This document shows, in pieces, positions 1 to 5,832 of a DNA stretch of 9,473 bases. Both the position numbers and the translations under genes were made by a program. Each line of letters opens with the position of its first letter. Within the stretch, counting starts at the first letter, position 1. Origin of the DNA: Fusobacterium sp. GTDB taxonomy: Bacteria > Fusobacteriota > Fusobacteriia > Fusobacteriales > Fusobacteriaceae. The stretch spans positions 1 to 9,473 of the forward strand of contig DXSD01000078.1 in assembly GCA_019410665.1 (NCBI GenBank), written 5' to 3'. The notes under the pieces are model-generated. The model saw only the letters and a program-made list of their open reading frames with translations, made no database searches and was not told where the DNA came from.

Positions 1-47
1 GTCTGGAGTAATTCTTAAGTTCTCCTCTTAGTAAGTTAAATTTTTAT

Positions 48-1694
48 TTAAGATATTAACTTTTTCCAAGCTAATTTAAAATTTTTTTTATGAAATGCCA
101 TACCTACATAGTAAATGTTCTCTATTCCTTTTTCTTTTAGTTCCACATCATAGCCATTTCTCTCTATCTGATTTAGTGCCTCTTGACTTTCCTTTTCTAA
201 TGAGGTTTCTACCTTTGGTGCTTTGAACTCTATTACAAAACCATTCTTATTTTTATCCTTTGGTTCGATTAGTAAATCAAACCTACCTCTTCCTGCTTCT
301 TTATTTGAATGAACAAAGTATTCTCTTCTTAGTGCCAACATCATTCCTAAGATAAATACATGATAGTAAGCCTCATTTGCATTGACATTGAAATCAAAAC
401 AACTTACATTGGTTAGCATAATATTTTCTAACTCATAGGTAAAATCTTCAAATCTACCCCTTAGGAAATACTCAAGTACATCTCCAAAATTATCAGAATC
501 CCCTAAAAACTTATCTAAGAAATCCTTTTCAAAAAAGTAGTGTACCTCTTCATTTGGTATTTTTATACTATACTTACCAAAATTTATCTCCTCCACAGGA
601 GTTAGATACCCAGCATTAGTTAGTAGATACCAAATCTGTTTACTACTCTTTAAATCATTGAAGTTTGAATATATATCAATAGTTTTTTCTATTACCTCTC
701 CTTGAAATAGTTTAGCTAAATCTTCAAATATTGAGGAGTTTGCCTCTTTTAAAACTTTGTTGATTAAGGTGTTACTTGAAGTATTTACCCAATAGGGCAT
801 AATCTTTCTTCTATCCAAATAACTTGTTATACTAAATGGGTTATATACCCTAGTACCTCCAAAGTTATATCCATTGTACCAAGTTTGTATCTCATCTAAT
901 TTATATTCTATTCCATAGTCTTTTAACGATTGCTCTACTTCTGCCTCTGTCAATCCAAAATATTCAGAAAAGTTACTCTCTAAGATAGAGTTTACCTTAA
1001 TATTATTTAGCCCAGAAAAGATGTTCTCTTTAGATATTCTCATTATTCCAGTTAGTACCGCTTTTCTTAAGGAAATATTCCCTTTTAATACACTGCCATA
1101 CATTGTGGTAAAAAAAGTTTTTATCTCATCATAGTAACCATATTCATAGGCTGAGATTATTGGAGTGTCATACTCATCTATCAACAAAATTACCTCTTGA
1201 TTGTAATATTGATATAAATATTTAGTTAAATTTACAAGGGAGTTTTTAAGAGTATTCTTATCTTTCTTTAACCAAACCTCATCAAACTCCATCAAATTAC
1301 TTGAATTTAATTTTTCTCTAATATATTCAAAACTATCATATAAGTTTTTCATTAAAGATCTTATACTCTCCATCATCTCTGAACTACTTGTAGCCTTTAT
1401 ATCCTTAAAGGAAATAAAAATTACAGGGTATTTTCCTTGCTGTGAAAATATTGGAGATTTTTCTACATAAAGGTTGTTAAATAGTTTTCTATTTTCCTCT
1501 CTGTTTTCTATGTTGTAAAAATATTTTAACATTGACATATTCATACTCTTTCCAAATCTTCTTGGTCTAGTAATAAGTTGTACCTCTGTTGTATTTTCTT
1601 CTATATCCTCTATAAATTTTGTTTTATCAATATAAAAACTATTTGTTGATATTATTTTCCTAAAATCATCTATTCCTATTCCAATAGGTTTCAT
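48..1694 (-). CDS. AAA-ATPase-like protein with C-terminal PD-(D/E)XK nuclease domain (DUF1703 type)
   Basis: Complete 548-residue protein. The N-terminal part is an AAA-ATPase-like domain: it opens with a typical family start (GIDDFRKII), has a Walker A-like loop TRPRRFGKS at residues 42-50 (Lys49), a Walker B VILLIDEYD at 168-176 (Asp173, Glu174), and a sensor-like LTGIMRISKENIFSGLNN at 214-231. The C-terminal part carries the PD-(D/E)XK nuclease signature: Asp473 in GRFDLLI, then Glu489 and Lys491 in VIEFK, followed by an ALNQIE helix near 506-511. All catalytic-type residues are present, so the gene looks intact. Proteins of this architecture occur as many paralogs in Fusobacteria, Bacteroidetes and Clostridia; their physiological role is not established, and a part in defence or DNA processing is only speculation. 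There is no membrane segment or signal peptide, so it is expected in the cytoplasm. The start is supported by a G-rich Shine-Dalgarno at 1701-1710 and an upstream promoter. Family assignment is confident; function is unknown. Confidence 0.93.
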   Translation of the reverse strand: MKPIGIGIDDFRKIISTNSFYIDKTKFIEDIEENTTEVQLITRPRRFGKSMNMSMLKYFYNIENREENRKLFNNLYVEKSPIFSQQGKYPVIFISFKDIKATSSSEMMESIRSLMKNLYDSFEYIREKLNSSNLMEFDEVWLKKDKNTLKNSLVNLTKYLYQYYNQEVILLIDEYDTPIISAYEYGYYDEIKTFFTTMYGSVLKGNISLRKAVLTGIMRISKENIFSGLNNIKVNSILESNFSEYFGLTEAEVEQSLKDYGIEYKLDEIQTWYNGYNFGGTRVYNPFSITSYLDRRKIMPYWVNTSSNTLINKVLKEANSSIFEDLAKLFQGEVIEKTIDIYSNFNDLKSSKQIWYLLTNAGYLTPVEEINFGKYSIKIPNEEVHYFFEKDFLDKFLGDSDNFGDVLEYFLRGRFEDFTYELENIMLTNVSCFDFNVNANEAYYHVFILGMMLALRREYFVHSNKEAGRGRFDLLIEPKDKNKNGFVIEFKAPKVETSLEKESQEALNQIERNGYDVELKEKGIENIYYVGMAFHKKNFKLAWKKLIS

Positions 1695-1700
1695 ACCCTA

Positions 1701-1710
1701 CCCCCCTCTC
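1701..1710 (-). promoter_or_regulatory. Ribosome binding site of the AAA/nuclease gene
   Basis: On the minus strand the sequence GAGAGGGGGG lies 6 bases before the ATG at 1694. It is an unusually long G run for such AT-rich DNA and fixes the start codon. Confidence 0.7.
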
Positions 1711-1740
1711 TATAGTTTTTCTATTCTAATCCTCTCTTAA

Positions 1741-1769
1741 ATTATACCATAAATGGAAAGAGTTTTCTA
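1741..1769 (-). promoter_or_regulatory. Predicted sigma70-type promoter of the AAA/nuclease gene
   Basis: Minus-strand -10 box TATAAT (1741-1746) is a perfect consensus and is preceded by TGG, giving an extended -10 (TGnTATAAT). A weak -35, TAGAAA (1764-1769, four of six matches), sits 17 bp upstream. Transcription would begin near 1734, leaving about 40 nt of leader before the ATG. This suggests the gene is transcribed independently of mgtE. Confidence 0.6.
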
Positions 1770-1870
1770 TTTTGAAAGGAGAAATTTTAGTAAAGTGTGA
1801 GAGATATAAGTCGTTGATGAATATAATATATATCAAAAGTAGGGAACAGATGTCTAAAAATATGAAACAA

Positions 1871-1919
1871 ATAAAAAGAAGAAAAAATTACCCTCATTAA
1901 GAAAATAAAATTTTCTTCT
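1871..1919 (-). terminator. Possible Rho-independent terminator after mgtE
   Basis: Read on the minus strand, AGAAGAAAA (1919-1911) can pair perfectly over 9 bp with TTTTCTTCT (1885-1877), and the stem is followed directly by TTTTATTTG. The 25-nt loop is large. An alternative inner hairpin pairs 1910-1917 with 1899-1906 over 8 bp. The stem is poor in GC, so its strength is uncertain, but its position 20 bp past the mgtE stop codon fits. Confidence 0.35.
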
Positions 1920-1939
1920 ATCTTGTATCTTATAAAATT

Positions 1940-3286
1940 CTATGTTAAATGTAAATAATGAGTTGACACTAAAAAAAATACTATTAAGGCACAAGCGTCT
2001 ATTATTGTTGTAATAAGAGGGCTCGCTATAATAGCAGGATCAAGTTTAAATCCTTTAGCTACAATTGGAAGAGTACTTCCTACAACCTTAGCTATAATAA
2101 TAGTTATAAATAGACTTAGTGATATTGCAAAAGAAACTGTAAAGTTTATATCACTTAAATAGTAAATAATTAAGAAATTTACTAGAGATAAAACAATACC
2201 AATTATCACACTAACTCTTAACTCTTTCCAAAATATTTCCCAAATATCTGAAAGCTCAATCTCTTCTAAGGCAATTCCACGAGTAATTAACATAGAAACT
2301 TGTGAACCTGCATTTCCTCCTGTTGACATAAGCATAGGAATAAAAGAGATTAAAACAATTGCTGATTGTAAAACTCCCTCATAAGTTCTAATAATTATTC
2401 CTGTAAAAGTTGCTAATATCATCAAAATTAAAAGCCAACCTATTCTTTGTTTCACCAATGAAAAAACAGATTCCTTTAAATACTCCTCATCTGAAGGAGC
2501 TAGTGCTGCCATTTTTTGCATATCCTCAGTATTTTCTTGATCAATTACATCTACTACGTCGTCTATTGTGATAATTCCAACAAGTCTATCTTCATTATCT
2601 ACAACTGGCATAGATGTTAAGTCGTATTTTCTAAAATCTGAAGCAATATTTTCTTGGTCATCTGTAGTATGACAACTTACTACATTTGTTTCCATAGCTT
2701 CAAATAATGGTACATCATCATCTAAAAATATCAATTTTTTTAATGATATATAACCAACAAGTTTTCTTTGATTATCTATAATGTAACAAATATCTATTGT
2801 TTCATTATCAATTCCAAATCTTTTTATAGAATGTAATGCTTGTCCAATATTCATATCATTTTTCAATGAAACATACTCTACAGTCATAACACTACCAGCA
2901 CTATTTTCTGGATATCTTAAAAATTGGTTAATAAGATTTCTCATATCTGAATTTGTATTTTGTAAAATCTTATCAACTATATTAGCTGGCATCTCTTCAA
3001 TAAAATCTACAGTATCATCAATAAACATATCATTTACAATGTTACGAATCTCTTCATCTGTTATGTTTTCAATAATCTCTTGCTGTTTATCAGAAGAGAG
3101 ATAAGAAAATACATCTGCTGACACACTTTTAGGTAAAATTCTAAAAAGTTTTAAACTCTGCTCTTTGCTCATATCCTCAAAATATTCTGCAATATCAACA
3201 GGTTGCATATCAAGCAATAACTCTCTCACCTTGTTAAGCTGATTTGTTTCTAAATAACTATAAATATCTTCCAACGGAACCTCCAT
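1940..3286 (-). CDS. mgtE: Magnesium transporter/channel MgtE
   Basis: Complete 448-residue inner-membrane Mg2+ channel, the usual length for the family. Domain order: an acidic helical MgtE N domain (about 1-125), a CBS pair (about 130-190 and 195-252, with MPVVDNEDRLVGIITIDD at 226-243), a connecting plug helix (about 253-280), and a membrane domain with about five hydrophobic segments (about 283-446). Signature motifs are PMLMSTGGNAGSQ (317-329) and LDPAIIASPLITTIIDA (415-431). Asp430 is the counterpart of the pore Asp that sets Mg2+ selectivity in Thermus thermophilus MgtE. In the family, Mg2+ binding between the N and CBS domains closes the channel, so uptake is limited at the protein level. 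The start is supported by a Shine-Dalgarno CCTCC (minus-strand GGAGG, 3295-3299) 8 bases upstream. It is divergent from rsmB. The leader is too short for an M-box riboswitch and none is seen. Confidence 0.97.
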   Translation of the reverse strand: MEVPLEDIYSYLETNQLNKVRELLLDMQPVDIAEYFEDMSKEQSLKLFRILPKSVSADVFSYLSSDKQQEIIENITDEEIRNIVNDMFIDDTVDFIEEMPANIVDKILQNTNSDMRNLINQFLRYPENSAGSVMTVEYVSLKNDMNIGQALHSIKRFGIDNETIDICYIIDNQRKLVGYISLKKLIFLDDDVPLFEAMETNVVSCHTTDDQENIASDFRKYDLTSMPVVDNEDRLVGIITIDDVVDVIDQENTEDMQKMAALAPSDEEYLKESVFSLVKQRIGWLLILMILATFTGIIIRTYEGVLQSAIVLISFIPMLMSTGGNAGSQVSMLITRGIALEEIELSDIWEIFWKELRVSVIIGIVLSLVNFLIIYYLSDINFTVSFAISLSLFITIIIAKVVGSTLPIVAKGFKLDPAIIASPLITTIIDACALIVFFLVSTHYLHLT

Positions 3287-3323
3287 TTAAAAAACCTCCA
3301 CATATATTTTTTTCTTCCTCTAT

Positions 3324-3352
3324 AGATTACCATTTTAATTGAAAAAAGGCAA
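3324..3352 (-). promoter_or_regulatory. Tentative promoter of mgtE
   Basis: On the minus strand, TTGCCT (3347-3352) is followed after 17 bp by TAATCT (3324-3329), which is preceded by TGG as in an extended -10. The matches to consensus are only four and three of six. It is the best-placed candidate I can find before mgtE, not a firm call. Confidence 0.3.
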
Positions 3353-3392
3353 ATAAAAATTCTATATACTACAAAATACTTTGTAAATATTG

Positions 3393-3398
3393 TATAAT
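3393..3398 (+). promoter_or_regulatory. Predicted -10 box of the rsmB promoter
   Basis: A perfect TATAAT lies 31 bp before the rsmB start codon. No good -35 is present at 16-18 bp spacing: the region there (3370-3375, TACAAA) is instead one arm of an imperfectly consensus-like palindrome. Transcription would start near 3405 and give a short leader. Confidence 0.5.
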
Positions 3399-3416
3399 AT
3401 ATATGAATGAAAAATT

Positions 3417-3423
3417 AGGAGGT
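3417..3423 (+). promoter_or_regulatory. Ribosome binding site of rsmB
   Basis: AGGAGGT is a full-strength Shine-Dalgarno 5 bases before the ATG at 3429 and fixes that start. Confidence 0.8.
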
Positions 3424-3428
3424 AATAA

Positions 3429-4727
3429 ATGAATATAAAAGCTAGAGTTATCAGCTTAATAAAAGAGGTAGAAAATGGAAAATACTCTAATATCGCCCTC
3501 AATGAATATTTTAAAGAGAACCCTCTTTCAAAAAAGGAGAGAGGATTTATTACTGAACTTTTTTATGGGGTAATCAGAAACAAGATTTTTCTTGATTATG
3601 AAATAGATAAGAGAACCACTACTATAAAAAAAGATTGGATTAGAAATATTTTAAGGATTTCTATGTATCAAATGAGCTTTATGAAAAGTGATGATAAAGG
3701 AGTAATTTGGGAAGCTACAGAGCTTGCCAAGAAAAAATTTGGAGTTCCTGTTGGTAAATTTATCAACGGAGTTCTTAGAAGTTATCAAAGAGAGTGGGAA
3801 GAGGATGTTAAAGAGTTAAAAACCAATGGAAAAAATTATATATATCTTTCTTATCCTCAATGGTTTTATGAAAAACTTATATTTGAATATGGAATAGAGG
3901 AGGGAGAAAAATTCTTACAATCTCTCAAAAAAATTCCATATATAAGTTTTAGAGTTAACAGTTTAAAATATAGTTGTGAAGAGTTTGAGCAACTTTTACA
4001 AGAGAAAAAGATAGATATTATAAAAAAAGTAGATAGTGTTTACTATGTAGATTCTGGTATTTTACTTTATAGTGAGGAGTTTAAAGCTGGAAAAATAATA
4101 GTTCAAGATGCTTCATCATATCTTTCAGCTAGAAATTTAAATCCTCAACCTGGAGAATCAGTACTTGATACTTGTAGTGCTCCTGGAGGAAAAACTGCTG
4201 TATTAGGTGAACTTATGAAAAACACTGGTGAGCTTCTAGCTCTTGATATATATCCACATAAGCTTAAACTTATTGAAGAAAATTGTCATAAATGTGGTGT
4301 TGATATTGTTACTCCTGTAAAAATGGATGCAAGAAAATTAAATCAACAGGGAAAAAAGTTTGATAAAATCTTAGTTGATGCCCCTTGTAGTGGTTATGGA
4401 GTTTTAAGAAAAAAACCTGAAGCTATATACAATAAAACCAATGAAAATGTAGAGGAGCTTGCTAAACTTCAATTTGAAATTTTAGAATCTGCTTCTCAAA
4501 TTTTAAAGGATAATGGAGAGCTGGTTTATAGTACTTGCACTATTTTAAAAGAGGAGAATAGAGAAAATATTAAAAAGTTTTTAGAAAAATATCCAAACTT
4601 TAAAACAGTAGAGTTATATATTCCAGAAAATGTAAATGGAACATATGATAGTGTTGGAGGTTTCACTGTAGATTATAAAGAGGATATCTTAGACGGATTT
4701 TATATAGTAAAACTTAAAAAATCATAA
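3429..4727 (+). CDS. rsmB: 16S rRNA (cytosine-967-C5)-methyltransferase RsmB
   Basis: Complete 432-residue cytoplasmic enzyme that methylates C5 of a cytosine in 16S rRNA (C967 in E. coli numbering) using S-adenosylmethionine. Residues 1 to about 125 form a NusB-like RNA-binding domain (SKKERGFITELFYGVIRNK at 34-52 is typical), and the rest is the Rossmann-fold methyltransferase. SAM-binding motif I is VLDTCSAPGGKT (245-256); LALDIYPHKL (270-279) is motif II. The two cysteines of m5C methyltransferases are Cys320 in DAPCSG and Cys370 in YSTCTI; the latter is the expected nucleophile. The presence of the NusB domain distinguishes it from RsmF/YebU-type relatives. It is the first gene of the rightward run and has a strong Shine-Dalgarno and its own -10 box. 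In some bacteria rsmB sits beside def/fmt, which are not present here. Confidence 0.96.
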   Translation: MNIKARVISLIKEVENGKYSNIALNEYFKENPLSKKERGFITELFYGVIRNKIFLDYEIDKRTTTIKKDWIRNILRISMYQMSFMKSDDKGVIWEATELAKKKFGVPVGKFINGVLRSYQREWEEDVKELKTNGKNYIYLSYPQWFYEKLIFEYGIEEGEKFLQSLKKIPYISFRVNSLKYSCEEFEQLLQEKKIDIIKKVDSVYYVDSGILLYSEEFKAGKIIVQDASSYLSARNLNPQPGESVLDTCSAPGGKTAVLGELMKNTGELLALDIYPHKLKLIEENCHKCGVDIVTPVKMDARKLNQQGKKFDKILVDAPCSGYGVLRKKPEAIYNKTNENVEELAKLQFEILESASQILKDNGELVYSTCTILKEENRENIKKFLEKYPNFKTVELYIPENVNGTYDSVGGFTVDYKEDILDGFYIVKLKKS

Positions 4728-4744
4728 GTTATTTTATAGCTTTT
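4711..4744 (+). terminator. Weak hairpin at the end of rsmB, possible terminator
   Basis: AACTTA (4711-4716) can pair with TAAGTT (4725-4730) across an 8-nt loop, followed by the T-rich ATTTTATAGCTTTT. The stem has only 6 bp with one G-C pair and overlaps the stop codon, so it may not function and read-through into the next genes is plausible. Confidence 0.2.
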
Positions 4745-4772
4745 GTAATTTATAGAACTTAATAGATATAGT
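4743..4772 (+). promoter_or_regulatory. Predicted promoter of the O-methyltransferase/smc operon
   Basis: TTGTAA (4743-4748, four of six -35 matches) and TATAGT (4767-4772, five of six -10 matches) are spaced by 18 bp. A start near 4779 would give a leader of roughly 55 nt before the O-methyltransferase ATG. It is the best promoter candidate for the three closely packed genes that follow. Confidence 0.45.
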
Positions 4773-4834
4773 AAAAGAAAACTCAAAGAATTGTGTAATT
4801 TATGAATTGAAGAAAGTGAAGAGAAAGGAAGAGT

Positions 4835-5470
4835 ATGTTAGAAGAATTAAAAGATGCAAATGAATATATAATTAGTAAAATTAAGGAAAATGATGAACTT
4901 ATACTTGAAATGGAAAAGTATGCACAAGAGTTCAATGTTCCTATAGTTACTAAAGAGATTGCTGAGTATTTAAAATTTATTGTAAGAAGTAAAGGAATAA
5001 AAAATATTTTAGAAGTTGGTACAGCTATTGGATATTCTGGAATTCTTATGGGAAAAGAGATTGAAAAAAATGGTGGAAAACTTTATACAATTGAGATAGA
5101 TGAAGAGAGATATCAGCTTGCTCAAGAAAACTTTAAAAAATCTGGACTTAAAAATATTATATCTATAAAGGGAGATGCTGTAGAGGAGATCAAAAAAATT
5201 AATGATACCTTTGATTTTGTCTTTATTGACGCTTCTAAAGGTCATTATATGGAGTTTTTTGAAGATTCTTACAAGCTTCTTAATCCAGAGGGAGTAATTT
5301 TTATTGATAACATTATGTTTAGAGGATATCTTTATAAAGAGTATCCTAAAAGATTTAAAACAATAGTTAAAAGATTAAATGAGTTTATTGACTATCTTTA
5401 CAATAGAGAGGGTGGAGAGTTTGTTCTTCTTCCTTTTGGCGATGGAGTAGGATTATTTAGAAAAAAATAG
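4835..5470 (+). CDS. SAM-dependent O-methyltransferase, COG4122/YrrM (TrmR-like) family
   Basis: Complete 211-residue cytoplasmic class I methyltransferase. SAM-binding motif I is ILEVGTAIGYSGI (58-70), followed by YTIEIDEERYQLA (84-96). FVFIDASKGHY (128-138) and VIFIDNIMFRG (154-164) supply Asp132, Asp158 and Asn159, the divalent-metal triad of catechol-O-methyltransferase-like enzymes. This signature and length match the YrrM group; B. subtilis YrrM (TrmR) methylates 5-hydroxyuridine at tRNA position 34 to 5-methoxyuridine. That substrate is a reasonable inference here, but other members methylate small phenolic molecules such as catechols and caffeoyl-CoA, so no symbol is assigned. The start has AAAGGAA (4824-4830) about 4 bases upstream. 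It is the first gene of a tight cluster: the next gene starts 11 bp past its stop. Confidence 0.9.
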   Translation: MLEELKDANEYIISKIKENDELILEMEKYAQEFNVPIVTKEIAEYLKFIVRSKGIKNILEVGTAIGYSGILMGKEIEKNGGKLYTIEIDEERYQLAQENFKKSGLKNIISIKGDAVEEIKKINDTFDFVFIDASKGHYMEFFEDSYKLLNPEGVIFIDNIMFRGYLYKEYPKRFKTIVKRLNEFIDYLYNREGGEFVLLPFGDGVGLFRKK

Positions 5471-5481
5471 AAGGGAGTTTT

Positions 5482-5808
5482 ATGAGTAGAAATTTAACAG
5501 ATACAGATATTAAGGTTATAAAATTTTTGTTATCAGCTGGAGTATATAGTGATCTAGCTATTGTCAAAAATTTAGGAATTACCTATGAAGAGCTAGAAAA
5601 CTCTTATAAAAATCTTCTTCAAGAGGGATATTTAGAAACTTATGAAGAGTATCAAAAAAGAGAAAAAGAGGAGTGTTCCTCACATGAAAATTGTGGTGAT
5701 TGCTCTAAAAAAAGTGGAGCTTGTGGTAATTGTTGCTCTAAAAAATCTCAAGATTACTCTGATGTACGAGTTATTACTTGGAAAGCAATTGATGAGTTTC
5801 AAGATTAA
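5482..5808 (+). CDS. Small winged-helix-like protein with a C-terminal Cys cluster (FeoC-like arrangement)
   Basis: Complete 108-residue protein that I cannot name with certainty. Residues 5 to about 55 look like a winged helix: LTDTDIKVIKFLL, then SDLAIVKNLGITYEELENSY, then LLQEGYLET as the wing. Residues 65-85 are Cys-rich: Cys65, His68, Cys71, Cys74, Cys81, Cys84 and Cys85, embedded in lysines and acidic residues. The spacing C-x5-C-x2-C-x6-C closely resembles the C-x4-C-x2-C-x6-C cluster of FeoC, a small winged-helix protein of bacterial ferrous-iron uptake, and like FeoC it is followed by a short Trp-containing tail (ITWKAI). No feoA or feoB is nearby. A [4Fe-4S] or zinc site is plausible; DNA binding is unproven. 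The Shine-Dalgarno is GGGAG (5473-5477). It is 11 bp after the methyltransferase and 24 bp before smc, so it is presumably in the same transcript. Confidence 0.85.
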   Translation: MSRNLTDTDIKVIKFLLSAGVYSDLAIVKNLGITYEELENSYKNLLQEGYLETYEEYQKREKEECSSHENCGDCSKKSGACGNCCSKKSQDYSDVRVITWKAIDEFQD

Positions 5809-5821
5809 TATTACAGATAAT

Positions 5822-5827
5822 AGAGGT
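5822..5827 (+). promoter_or_regulatory. Ribosome binding site of smc
   Basis: GAGGTG lies 5 bases before the ATG at 5833, inside the 24-bp gap after the small Cys-rich gene. It supports this ATG as the smc start, which also places Walker A at the usual distance from the N-terminus. Confidence 0.7.
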
Positions 5828-5832
5828 GCAAA

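Noticed and set aside
1..47. Minus-strand Shine-Dalgarno-like AAGAGGAG (22-29) suggesting a gene start at the left edge
   Set aside because: No ATG, GTG or TTG follows at a usable distance within the window, so no gene can be supported. Nothing else is seen in these 47 bases.
1850..1900. Plus-strand mini-ORF starting MSKNMKQIKRRK, with AGGGA and a TATAAT (1822-1827) upstream
   Set aside because: Only 16 residues, lysine-rich from A-rich DNA, and overlapping the presumed mgtE terminator. No evidence that it is translated.
3287..3428. M-box (ykoK) magnesium riboswitch upstream of mgtE
   Set aside because: The whole divergent gap is 142 bp and also holds the rsmB promoter. It lacks the long GC-containing helices and the terminator that an M-box needs.
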